A DNA stretch of 64,000 nt, taken from assembly GCF_037975245.1 (NCBI RefSeq), contig NC_092583.1, positions 3,464,764-3,528,763 on the forward strand. The letters are read 5' to 3'. The DNA is from Apostichopus japonicus (taxonomy: Eukaryota; Echinodermata; Holothuroidea; Aspidochirotida; Stichopodidae). Below the pieces are notes generated by a model, which was not told the origin of the DNA, did not search any database, and was given only the letters and a program-made list of their open reading frames with translations. Shown here in pieces: positions 22,651 through 34,437 of this stretch. A program made the position numbers and the translations under genes. How positions within the stretch are numbered: position 1 is the first letter of the stretch; every line of letters begins with the position of its first letter.

Positions 22651-23041
22651 CAGGGTTGTCCAACCTACGGCCCGCGGGCCACAGTCCGGCTCGCCGCAGG
22701 GTTGCGTCCGGCCCGCCAGAGATGCTCTACGGTGTGAAATTTTAGTGAGCAGATTTATTGATAACAATTGGAAGCTGTATAATCAATCATTCGAACCTTC
22801 TGGGTCCCAAAAACTGCATACAGGTGAGTTTGTGTGACACTCTCTCAGCGGAGGAGGGGGCGGCTGAACTTTATTCATCTGTTTTATCAGGAAGATAAAT
22901 AAATCAGTGCGCTCCGCGGGCAGTGCTCACATTTTGTTACCTTGGGCTTCGGGCAAAAAATCGAGCGTAGGGTTCATGCGGCCCCTCCTTCATCATAATC
23001 ATTCCACGTGGCCCTCCTCTGCAAAAGGTTGGACAACCCTG
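22651..23041 (+). mobile_element. hAT-like MITE, CAGGGTTGTCCAACCT family, copy 1
   Basis: Perfect 16-bp inverted ends (CAGGGTTGTCCAACCT / AGGTTGGACAACCCTG) and an exact 8-bp duplication, CAGTATAT, at 22643-22650 and 23042-23049. A GC-rich GGCCCGCGGGCC palindrome lies near the left end. A close copy lies at 62042-62440. Neither codes for a transposase. Confidence 0.95.
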
Positions 23042-23333
23042 CAGTATATCATAAAAGCCAATGTTTTGGAATATGAGAAATTCGTTATCGAACCCCTTGT
23101 TAGGAACGGGAATGGGTAGGGGTTGTGGGTTAACTTACTCTATAGATGGGGTAAGGCTTCGACTGTTGGTTGAATTGCAGTCATACCCCTGACGTACAAC
23201 TGGCAACGTATAGTTAACCTATAGGCCTAAGTGCCGTTTGAAAAATGTTGACAAACGTTAGTATCCATATCAGCACTAGAATGAAATTTGAAAAGACGGA
23301 AAACAGGGAAATGTTTATTTGTTTGTTTAATAC

Positions 23334-23339
23334 TTTATT
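23334..23339 (-). terminator. Polyadenylation signal of the EF-hand gene
   Basis: AATAAA on the minus strand, about 127 nt past the TAA stop at 23466-23468; the first canonical hexamer I see after the stop. Confidence 0.5.
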
Positions 23340-23465
23340 AATAGTCTCATGATGAATTTACTGACGTTTATGAAATTACTATCACGGTTTTGAGTATAAT
23401 AAAACTTAGCAGAAAATGTGTTAGCTTTAACTGTAGGCTACTGTATCATACACCCGAAAATTGAA

Positions 23466-26400
23466 TTATTTAGTCTTTCGTAGACCGGCGGCAATGTAAG
23501 CCCTGAAACAGCGATGAAAATTACCACGTAATGTCTTAGATGGGATATGCTGGGGTCCGATACGTTTCCAATATTGTAGATTTTCTTGATGCTTTTTCTC
23601 TGAGGATTCTCGAAAATATTCCCGTGTGGCTGCCTGGATCTAAAGCCAAAGAAGGAGAGAGAAAATAACTATGTGTGGTCATTTTCATATTATATGTAAA
23701 AAAAAAAAATCGATGCAAAGTGCTCATGGCAGTCTCATTGGCCCAACTTACTGAGTAGCCTACCGGGTGACTGCCTAAGTTGGCACCCGGACCACCTCTG
23801 CACTAGGGTTGAAGTATCAAAGACAGGGAGTAACAATTCTTTCAATCTGGGAACATTCATCCCGCACCCCACCCCACAAAAAAAGTAATATATTTTGCAG
23901 GTATTTTACACAAACTTTAAAAAAATGCATCAAATTGTTCCGCAGTTTAGCACCACTCCAACCCCTAACCGTCAGACGTGTATACACCTTCTCCTCCGAG
24001 CTTCCAACCGACCTTCCCGTCTGCAAGTACCACGTACTATATAGATGAAGTTGTCTAATTTACGAAACATTAAGGAATGCGAACGAGGCAAATGAGCATT
24101 CAGACTTAGAAGGGGAGTGTGTAACCCAACACGGTTATACCTTTTCCCTAATATATGGCAGATCCTCAGTGGTTAATTCACGATTTTCCGCCGGCAGTTT
24201 CTTGGTGATACTTCTGACCCGTGAAGTAGTCCAAGCTAGCTTTGCTTTGAAGTCAATCGCTTTGCCGGCGGCTGATTCCCCAGTTTGTGTTTGACGTTTG
24301 CCAGGATTCTGATGACAAAAAAAAAGGAAGAAAAAACAACCCCGAAGTTACTGAAGTCATCCAGTTGGGACAATTCCCTAATGCTAATACCTCTCTAAAC
24401 TGTACTCCAATATCATGCTTCAAAGCACTGGTATGGAGAGTACAAACAGTTCCTAACTTTGATCTGATAGAAACATGATATTCACACTGCTCGTTCTTAC
24501 AATACGAGTGCTCTGAGGCGGGACATACCACTACAGTACAGAATAAATTGTCCCAACTGGGTGTAAACAACTTCATAAATATTCATATCGAGGGGAAAGC
24601 TGTTGAAATATGACTTTTATTTTTATTCTTTATTTTTAAAGAAAAGGATTGTGAACAGACGCGTAACTTTGCTTCATTCTTCATAGCTACTTTCTTATTA
24701 TAGTCAAAATTTAAATCACCACACTATTTTAAATCACCACTTCATCATGTAAATATTCATATCATGTCTTTACCTTTGATTGGTTCTGTGATTTACTGGT
24801 GGTTTCTGATTGGCCGAGACTTCGGATGCAAACTTTAAGGCGAATTTTACCGGTGTATCGCGGACGTTCAAACGATTCCTTGCTCACAGGTGCTTGCATA
24901 ATTTGCGGATTCTTCTTCTTCTTTTTAGTCTTCTTCCGCGGAGTGAAGAAGACGTTGTAGAGAGGTTGAGCGTACGGATTAGTCATATTGCCTGAGTAAA
25001 AAAATAAACACCTTCCCAACGGTATTATTACAAATCTTGTGCAGCAAAAAACAACTTAAAACGGCGAGAAAGTTCCAGTAACTATACCACCCTTAAATGA
25101 CTCAAGAACGTTTGTGATCTGAAAACCAACTTTTTTAATTTCTTAATTATCTTAGCGATGATACAGCCAGCAGTAACACAGAATAGTGAATGACTAATCT
25201 ATTTAGGAAAATATACTTTACCTCGACTGGCACGGGGTCCAGGGGTATAAGCCCCACCACCTTGCAACCCCAAACAAAAACTTTCAGTAGTATATATTGT
25301 ATGTATTTTTTTAGATCCTCCTGCAAGCAGGAACTCGCGAAGAAGCCATCGTTGGCTTACTCAAAGCCGCAAGCTGACATAAATCAGTCTCTTAGATTCA
25401 TATTTTACGTCCATGATTATGAATTGTCAATTGTCAACAACTCTGTAACTGGACGACATACATTAATCTTGGAGTGACTCGAACTATTATGTTAGCACAA
25501 CCTTGCGTGTGGACATAATACTAGACCTACCTAATAGCCTAAATATGCATCGGAATGCACCATGTCACGTTAGAATTTCTTCCAGAAGGGGAAGGGGCGG
25601 GTGGAGGGAAGGGAGGGGTGAGGTCAGTGGGAGAGGAGGGCTACAAACCCCTACTGTGGAGTGGGCTTCAACGACGTCAGGGCCGCACTCCCACTTTCTT
25701 AAATCCTGGATCAGGCCCTGGTTGGCATATATGCAATGAGGTAGGTTAAGTGGGTGTCGGGTGGAGTTGGGAGGGGGGGGGGAGGTAAAGCAAAGAGGTA
25801 TATAAAGGACGATGTGGACAATCCTTGATTAAGGTCTTGATTAAATCAAATAAGGAATATTTGTTTTAAATATATATTAAGATAGTTAGATATTGGTTTG
25901 ATAATGAATGAAGTTATCAGTACGGTACCAATATGTGTATGACAAACCCTGGGTTCGTTTGTTCCGTTACATGTGTCGGTCAATGCATGCGTGGTAACGT
26001 GTTATACGCTTTCATGGAATCTGCATTTTATGCAGCTCAAAACGCGTACGGTATATATACGATACGGTATACCATATGGTATCTTTTGATTTGATAAGGT
26101 ACGTGACGTTATGTGACAGGACATCACGTGACAAGACGTGCTTACATGACATCACGTGACGTAATATGACGGATGTCACGTGACTTGATATGACGTGACA
26201 TGAAGTGACGTTAACTTCCACATGTTATGAATTGACGTGCGTGGGGGCACGACGTGACGTGGCATGATTAGTGATGACAAAAAATATGACAAATTGTTTT
26301 CGTCAAACCTGAGTTGCTCATTTGTATCTTCTTAAGATGTTCAGTGAGTTGTTTCTCTGTCAATCCAATCAAACGCGCCCCTGCTGCATAATGCATCACC

Positions 26401-26616
26401 ACGTGAGGGGCCTGAGCTCGTTTGTACTTAGTGTTATAATATCTGCAAAATGAAAAAAAGGGGGAAGAAATTGAGGCATTGAAGTAGTTATCAACAACAA
26501 CCAAAACAGTAATGTCTTAAGAAATTTCTTACCTATATTTGTCAGACTTTCGTTGTAAATATCAATGATTTTAAAAATTGATTATAAAAGCTCACATCGT
26601 TCCTTGAAACCTTTTG

Positions 26617-26713
<97 letters not shown>

Positions 26714-29700
26714 TATATACATATATAATATATATATATATATATATATACAAAGAAGATAGTGTGTCGGCGGGGGCGGGGTATAGGTGGGTCTCATCTC
26801 GACTTAGACTTGATTCCCTTCGTAAGACACAACGATATCGATGGTCAAGAAGAAGAAAAAACAAGAAGCATTTCTGAATCTTTTACTCACCCGACTATCT
26901 CATCCATTTGTGCCAAGGCGGATGACTTCATAAACTGAGTCAGAGCATCAAACAAAACTGTTTCCCTTCCTTCAAAGGACTTCTTCAAAGCATCACCCGA
27001 GTCGTTTTTGTTGGCTATGGAGAAGGAAAAGAAAACCTTTTTAATTGTAACAAAAGTATATTTTTAATGTCAGCTTGATCGTAAATGTGACCAATGGTGT
27101 ACAGCTTTGTTTGGTTCAGGGGCCACTGTTTCAAGAGTTTGAGCTGGCGACCTCCCGCTTTTATTTCATCAAAACTACACTTGACGCAAAACAAGTAATG
27201 TAATATAAGAGGGAGGTCAACATGATAATTTAAAGATCTGGTATTGAACTGGGTGGTTCATGTATCAACCGTAGAAAGCTCCCCTGTCCAAGGCCCCTGG
27301 ACATTGATGGCCCTGGCTCAATGAACCGCCAATTGCTACGCCTCTGAATATAACCCTGTCGTCTCAGCTTGAAAGTATGTCATACACACCACTTCAGATT
27401 GGTAGCTCACCGGTTACAGTTTCATTTTGCTTTCTTCCTCTTCTACTTTTTCTACGAAATTCTTAAAGACGCTATCAAGTGAAAACAGAATGAAACAGCG
27501 CCTTGATGGTAACAATACATTAAAAGGCTCTCTTATTTAACTTACCGCATGTCATTGTAACCCAGGCCAGACGAAATGGGGAGGGGTCAGAGAGGGCTAC
27601 ATTTCCCGGGCCCTTGGTCAATACGTTTGCCGGGCAGGGAAGAATGAATACTTAAACGGGACCGGTGATATTGTTGCCCCTATAGGGCCCGCCCTCGCCC
27701 TCTGACTTCGTTAACTGTGTCCACATTTAGATTGCTCAATGTTATAAACCCAAAACCGCCAGAAATATTATGAAAGTTAGAGGTAATGTTTTTTTTTTCT
27801 TTTTTAAGAACTGTGCCCAATTTAAAATTAAAAATTAACATTAACATTAAAACAAAGTTGTCGTCGTCATGGGTGTAGCTCTTTCTAGTTTTAAGTTCCA
27901 AATCACCGACAGCAAGAGTAGGCCAAATATATACAATGTGTTAACATATGTTTTTTTTTTGTATTATCAACGAAAAAGGCCCATTAACTAGGAACGCTTT
28001 ATTTGTCAGTCAAATATGAGCCCGAGTTAATTTGCTTTGCAAAATGGACACTGAAATATTAAGAACAAAAATGAATCATTAAAAAAACAACAACAATAAA
28101 CAATAACAAAATAAACAAACATTATTTTCACCTAGATATCTCCAAATCCCTAACATACATTTCTTTAGTTTTGTGCAATTAATGTGAGTGTTCATTACTA
28201 TAGTAATTCCATATGTTAAACTGGTTATGGGTAGTCATTTCTTGTAAATGCATATGGCAGTATAGCAAATAGCAAAATCTAGTAATTGTAAAAAAAGGTG
28301 TATTCTCTTTTTTAATGCAATATTGTAATAATGATGCAAACCTCTTTGGCGGATACTTGAAAGAACACATAACCAGTCGGTTAAAGAAGTATGCAGAAGT
28401 GAGACTCACAAAAAGAAAAATGGTTTTAAAATATTGCATTATACTACTCACCAAATATCTCCAGGAATTTCTCAGTATTGGTCATCAACGTCAGAAATTC
28501 AGTAAAGTCAATCTCTCCGCTCCCTGGGAAAAGAAAGAGCGAAAGCAAGTTACGATTAACGTGCTTGAGATGGAAAGCGGAGGGAGAGGAGGGCGAGGAG
28601 GGGGGGGGGGTAAGGGGAAGTAAGTGATTAAAGGGTGACGAAAGGGGAGTCACGGGAGAGAACCTATAACGGGTTATTAAAAATAGGTATTAGCAAAACA
28701 TTGTGTGCATGCTAAATATAAAGACTTAAATAATAACTGCAAATAAACTTCAGAATGTGTAATTTGACGTCTTACATTTTAAGAACCCCTCCCCCTACAT
28801 GTGAGTCCGCTTCAATGACATCAACGCCACACCCCTACTCTCTTTTAAAACTCCTATATCCGCCATGACGTGTGACTGGTTTTTAACTTAGCGTAAATTG
28901 ACTTATAAGTGCTGAAAGCGAAACCATTACGTCGGTTTTTAAAACTCACCGTCTTTATCGATAGTTTTCATGACATCAATGATTTCTTCCTTTGAGACAT
29001 GGATGTCCACAGATCGAAGAGCGCCCTCGAGTTCCTCAGCGTCGATGGTACCACCGCCATTACTATCGAAGAGGTCGAAAACTTCTCTAAACGCTATGAG
29101 AAGAAAACAAACAGCGATCAAATTTCCTTTCCTTTTTTGAAAGTTTCGTCTCCAAACTATGTCGTTCTAGGTGTTGTCGCTACCCAGTATAACTCCCGAC
29201 ACAAACTTGAAGGCCTTTCTGCGATTGTTAGCCTATAGACTGAGGCGTTATTTGCAAACGAAGTATAAGAAAGGACAGCGTACATCCTAAAAGAACATAT
29301 ATCTTTAGTGTAGAAAAACGGGCAGGCGATGTGAAATGTTACGTAATGATCAAAACCGATATATAGCTGCAGCCGTCGATGTTCAAGTCAGTATCGCTAG
29401 CAAATATCACCAAACATTGATTTATGAATAAATTAGCCGTAATGATGATCTTTTATTTCATGTAGCCGTCTCGGCATTTTTTCCAACCATGTTTAACTAA
29501 TCATAGATTCGAAACCATCCCACGAGCAACGTTAAAATAGAATTCCCGTCGGTGAATCACGATTTAAGTTGTTTTTGCACCAATGTGGCTCATTAGGCTA
29601 TGTAAGAAAAGAATTCACTAAACCACGACGACGAAAGCATTAAGTCATCTTTATCCTTTCGAAAATATCGGAAAGGATCGGCTTTCAGGCATCTTCTCGG

Positions 29701-31739
29701 TCATTGAATATACCCGGACAATTCACATTCTTTAAGATTTTTTGTACTTAAGCGAGTCATCCACAAATTCCAATGACGATCACATTTACATGACAATTGA
29801 GATTGTAGAGCCTGTATTAACGCTAACCATATATTGAGTTTGATTCAGTATTATGTCCAGAGTCGGATCCAGGATTGTCGAGGGGAGGGGGGGGGGGGGG
29901 AATTGAGTCATCGGAAATTCTCCCAAATATTGGGGTGGGGGGGGGCGTGCTGAAAGATATTCCACCACAACCAAATTATTTGTTAATTACGGGTGCTTAT
30001 ACTAGATGCAAAATGGTGCAGCGGATAGCAAAATTTAACAAAACTGATCACGTTGAATGTAAGCAAACCTTTTGGACATTTTTAAAGCACAAAATAAGAT
30101 TTCAGATGAGCACACACATAAATTAGTGCGAAATTAGTTTCCAAGAAAAGGGATGGGGCAGGTCGGCCTCTCACTGAATCTGCCCCTGATATCCCAATTA
30201 TGGGTGGAGAGGAAATGAAAGAACCGTTAAATAAAATGGCAGGATTAACTTAGATTAGAAGGAAACCTCTGACATCAACTAGGATATAGCGAAAAAGTAA
30301 TAAAATGTTGTATGGAGATATCTGTAGTATTTTCCAGGGAGCGAGAATGGAGGAGAGATGAGGCAGGGATGCATTGTTTCCCCCTTCAAACGTTCCAGAA
30401 TGTCTCACAACGCCAAGAGGACTTGGCATGTTAATATTTCAATCACTGACTACAGTTAGTCTTTACTGATGATTTTTCATAGATTTTCCCCATTTCTATT
30501 CAGTATTTTATTTCCCTATTTTTAGTCAAATCATACCCCGCTTCCCTTCCCTTCCCCTCCTCGTCCCGTTCTCTCACTCCCCCTTCGCTCCCCTACCTCT
30601 TTCACCTCAAACCATCCCTTCCCTTCCCCGCCTCTCCGTCCTCTGTTTTAAACCAAGAGGTATCGAGGTACCTACCTAAAACCTGTTGATTGGTCAGGGC
30701 TGGCTCATTTTCCGAGGATTTTTCTTTGATGGTAGGGCTCGAGCTTGGTTTGGTACTCAATCGTCTCCCTGCTCCTCCCGTGGGTGAATACGGAGGTACG
30801 GAGAAGGTCGTTACGGCTAAGCTATTACGACGTGCGCCTCGGCGTGCTGGGGTACTAGAGCTGGTCATTGGATGCATTTCGGGCAGGGTGGAAGGGCGAC
30901 GAGAGGTGGGCCTCTTTAAAAAATACAGATGAAGACGAAAATGTTGATTTGAAATTTCGACGATTATTAGTCGCAAATTTTGAAACTTTGATTTAAAATA
31001 AGAAATATTGGCCACGCAGTCGAAACTTTGGGATAATATAATCGGAAATTTGAAGAAAGGTACGGCGGTCATAAGGTGACATCCGAGATGTAGAGTTACC
31101 ATGTTAGCGTAACTCGGCATCTCGACAAAATTTGGGGGGGGGGGGGCTGCAAAATTCGGGCAATATAATGAGAATTTTTCTGGCACCTACTGAAAGAAAA
31201 ATAATTTGCAATGTGTTTTTCAATGGTTAAACTGATATTATTCTTGTTATTATTATTGTAAAGACTACCCGAATAATGATAACCAATATGGAAGGGTAAT
31301 AACACGGCAAACGATTGTAAGTAATTGGCATGCGATGTAATATCCGATACATGCCCTATGCACATTGACATTTGATAAATATTAACATATAATTAACGCG
31401 CAAAAGATTTCGGTTTTATTTTTCGGGATAGTCGTTACAGCTCCCCCCCCCCCCCAAATCAAATTGGGCTCCTACGCCTATGCCTATTATCCATTTGCTC
31501 AAGACTCAAATTTTACAAATAAAAAGGAGTGGTTAGTGTTCGCTTACCACATTGAATTCGTCACTGCTACTGTTTTGAGACGGTTGTGTCGATAGAGGAC
31601 GCTTTACCAGTTGACTGTTCTGACTAGATTTGTCGGCCTTGAGATTTGGGCGACTAGACTGTTGACAATCTCTCATGGCTTCCTTCTTATCACTTGCGTG
31701 GAGGAATAGCGCCCCTCGACGGTTACCGTTCCGCTCCAT
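23466..31739 (-). CDS. EF-hand protein resembling SPATA21/EFCAB3, nine exons, 487 aa
   Basis: Exons in transcript order: 31739-31548, 30913-30676, 29093-28950, 28523-28452, 27014-26891, 26442-26309, 24991-24774, 24308-24141, 23639-23466. All introns are GT-AG, all junctions are in phase, and the CDS is 1464 nt with stop TAA. Residues 1-143 are Ser/Pro/Arg-rich and probably disordered. EF-hand 1 has loop 153-164 (D-S-N-G-G-G-T-I-D-A-E-E; Gly at position 5 is weak). EF-hand 2 has loop 189-200 (D-K-D-G-S-G-E-I-D-F-T-E, canonical). A conserved-looking helical region follows (VLFDALTQFMK near 235; ARLIGLTEKQLTEH near 280), then NPYAQPLY (306-313), a KKTKKKKK basic patch (321-328) and a charged C-terminus. 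The EF pair followed by TEFLTLMTNTEKF and the NPYAQ region resembles SPATA21/EFCAB3/EFCAB13-type proteins from memory; that assignment is moderate. Likely a calcium-binding protein, possibly of testis or cilia; partner unknown. A CpG-rich segment precedes exon 1. Confidence 0.85.
25311..25485 (-). mobile_element. SINE fragment (AGATCCTCCTGCAAGCAGGA family), copy 1
   Basis: About 175 bp closely matches 43109-43333, but the tRNA-like head is cut off after GAGTGACTCGAA. It lies between the EF-hand gene's exons 6 and 7. Confidence 0.8.
25540..25725. repeat. Dispersed repeat (GGAATGCACCA...TTAAATCCTGGATC type)
   Basis: Shares GGAATGCACCA, a G/C-rich centre, GCTTCAACGA and TTAAA(A)TCCTGG with 42745-42900. 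Fragments with the same end occur near 28790-28860 and 29860-29900. Probably an old non-autonomous DNA transposon; ends were not resolved. Confidence 0.5.
26100..26262. repeat. TCACGTGAC / TGACGT-rich short repeat cluster
   Basis: Imperfect repeats of about 15-30 bp with the palindrome TCACGTGAC at 26124-26132, 26152-26160 and 26176-26184, plus several GTGACG/TGACGT half-sites. It lies in the EF-hand gene intron between exons 6 and 7. TCACGTGAC matches E-box/CLEAR-type bHLH-ZIP sites, but repetition alone may explain it. Confidence 0.8.
26620..26751. repeat. (TA)n and (CATATA)n microsatellite
   Basis: A TA run of about 60 bp, then CATATA hexamers, then TA again. The Ile-Tyr open frames on both strands are artefacts. 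Lies in an intron of the EF-hand gene. Confidence 0.95.
31130..31482 (-). mobile_element. Truncated hAT-like element (family of 36439-37556)
   Basis: Reads on the minus strand from CATAGGCGTAGGAGCC through a poly-G tract and matches the left part of 36439-37556; the far end is missing. It carries an uninterrupted GTAGGTGCC site where the relative at 36.7 kb has a second element inserted. Lies in intron 1 of the EF-hand gene. Confidence 0.8.
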
Positions 31740-31959
31740 TATATTCAAAAAGGAAATCTTTGAAATGTCGAAAGAAAATTCGCGTTCAGTTTTAATCAGA
31801 TTTAGCCATAATGGGATCGCAAGATTTTTGGTGTATATCAAATGACTCGTGGCGGCAACAATAACAACAGATAGTGTAGGCATATACATATAACGCTTGT
31901 GTTCCCCTCGACGGCCAAAACAAAGATTTTATATATCACTGAACCAAAACAACACACAT

Positions 31960-32200
31960 TGTGACGCAGTGCAGCGCTAACTTAGATAACGCAGAAGCTG
32001 CGCGCGGTCTCTAAAGAACTGCTACAGCGCCTTCGGCGCGATGCAAAATCGGTGAATCTTTCCGTTTTCATTGAATTGATTTGTGACTGGACGTTCAAAG
32101 TTTATTGTATAGCGCCAATGCGCCGTAACCATAGAAATTGAGTATACGGCCGTAACGTATCTCTGTTTCAGCATGCGGCGTATACATTAACCTCGATGTG
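31960..32200 (-). promoter_or_regulatory. CpG-rich putative promoter of the EF-hand gene
   Basis: A CpG-dense stretch (for example GCTGCGCGCGGTC and the palindrome GCGCCTTCGGCGC) contrasts with the AT-rich surroundings and lies about 220-460 bp upstream of the start codon at 31739. No TATA box was seen. A transcript start is inferred, not shown. Confidence 0.45.
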
Positions 32201-34152
32201 CAGACTATATAAGTAATTTTAACGTTATGAATATAGGCTATGTGTGCGAGGCCACACGCAAGATTACGTCATAACTATTGCAGTCTGAAGACATTGCCAC
32301 AGACTTTCTGGTCATTCACACCATATGATGTCTGCGCACGATTTTGTGAGGAAACAGGAAAATCACGCAATGTCCGTCAACAAAACACATGTACGCGTAA
32401 ATAGAAAGATGTCGGATTACATGTGCGAAATACGCGATCTGTTTGAAACTGACTTGAGCAAGTATAATAACTTTCGATTGTAACTAACGCGTCAAAGGGT
32501 GTATTTTAGTAAGCAGGAAGAGTGAGTCCTTTTTCAACGAGTTTAATGAATCATTGAAAGATTCAATGAAAGATTCAATGAAAGATTCATTTACCTCAAT
32601 GGTCCTTTTAATTTCAGGGTGCATTGCGCTGTTATAAAAGCACATGCACGAAATTTGAAACATACACTAACGTCTTTAAAAAAAAAAATTATATGAAGAA
32701 AGAAGTCCAACTTTTTTCAGTGTTAGTGGTCCTAGAAGTTTGTTTTCAAAGAAATCGAGATATTTGCGTCAAAACCATGTCAAGAAATCTTACATATGAA
32801 TTATGACATTAGAGCTAGTCTTGGCAGTCGTGCCTCTTAGTCTTGGAACAAAACAAAGTAAATTGGATACACGTCTTGATATAGCGATAGCCAATTTACT
32901 ATATAAGACAATTTGGATGACAAACTTAATCAAAGGAAAATCACGGGTTACATTTTGAAAAGGAGATGCTAGATAACCTTGAATGATTGACTCCTTTAAT
33001 GTCACGACCTCAAGAAGGAATGGTCAACGTTGGCCCACAGTTTCACTATCTCGAACACAGATACCGTTTCCGCGAACGCATGCTAGTACAGACTACAAGG
33101 TAAAACTTAACAACGAAAGTAAAAGTCCTTTACCATTACTTTAATTTCCATTTAAGTTGACTTTTATGTTCCTTTTCCATTGAACATAGATTTACTTTTA
33201 CTTTTCTTTTACTAATATAAGTGCCATATGGGTATTAATGTTGGTAAGAAGGAAAGATAGCCTGAGAAAATGTATCCAAGACTAACAAGCCTGAACCTGG
33301 CATGAGCTTTGTCACAATTTCTCGACGAGGATCCTTACATGGTTATCTATATATAGACCTAAATTAATATGTAGACAAAATCGCTATTTGCTTACACCAT
33401 TTTCTATGAACCACCGTCATCACCAAATGTTGGAGGGCGAGGACAGAGAGAGAGAGATGGGGGTGGCGTGCAGAGTGGGGGGGGGGGCGGGCGGTTGTGG
33501 TTATTGCCTATATCTCAAAACCAATCAATACAATTATTTATACTTTGTCTTTATTCACAACTTTATCAGTTTGTAGGGGGGGGGGGGGGTTGAGAGCCAT
33601 GATGTTGAAAACTATATTTAAGATGTAAATCCTAAATGCTTGAATAAGCAATAAATATAAATTATGGACCACTCTATTAACATAAAATCATGAATGAGAC
33701 ATCGAATAAGAATGGTAAATGCATTTTTTGAATTTTCATCTTATCTTCTTATATATATTTGCTGATTTAAAATGCAACATTTTTCCTACAATATAATCCA
33801 AATTTTCATTTAATTTTTTAAATTGGCATTTAAGCTATATTGTATTAGCTCCTTGATATTTTATCTTTCAGACCGAGTTGTTTTGGCAAAATAAACACTC
33901 ACCAACTATAATGCAGCAGAATAACACTTTATAATCTCTGAATGCATACAAGTTGTTTAATAGATGAAAAACAGTAATGGATAAAATGACCCAGGATTAG
34001 ATAACAAGTAAAAAAAAAAGTGGGAAGTTCCCCTCTGGTTATTACAAATATCTTTTGCAGCATGCTATTCTACGTTATAGATACCAACAAGTGACAAGAC
34101 GTATAAGACTTTATTTAAGCATTTGCACCCAAATAAAATAACAAGAATTCTT
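32201..34152. other. Intergenic region between EF-hand and ankyrin genes
   Basis: No gene recognised. Contains a short GAAAGATTCAAT tandem at about 32555-32590, poly-G tracts at about 33478-33487 and 33577-33589, and AT-rich sequence. Confidence 0.6.
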
Positions 34153-34437
34153 AGATTTTATTAATCGCGAACTTATCCAACGATAATGGTCTTAAGGCGC
34201 AATATTACCCTGGTCAACGATAACCTGTCAAACATAGAGACAGTCCCTCTACATGGCAGCAGCTAAACAGTGCCCAACTGACACCTCATCTCACAGGTCC
34301 CCATTTATTCACCAGGGTGAAGAGAATGCAATGGAGGTAAAGTGCTTTGCGCAAGGAAACAAAGTAATGATCTGGACAGGACTCGAACCTACAAACCTTA
34401 GATCACAACTCCATTGCCTATAACCACAACACTGTCC
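34153..34437 (-). mobile_element. tRNA-derived SINE, intact head
   Basis: Read on the minus strand from 34437, it begins with a tRNA-like region with an A-box-like GTGGTTATAGGC and a B-box GGTTCGAGTCC. The body contains CAGGTTATCGTTGACCAGGG. A headless copy lies at 21505-21745. Confidence 0.75.

Noticed and set aside
26565..26877. Ile-Tyr-rich frames on both strands
   Set aside because: Microsatellite translation.
30602..31186. 194-codon minus-strand frame taken as one ORF
   Set aside because: Only 30913-30676 is real, as exon 2 of the EF-hand gene. The rest reads into intron and transposon sequence.
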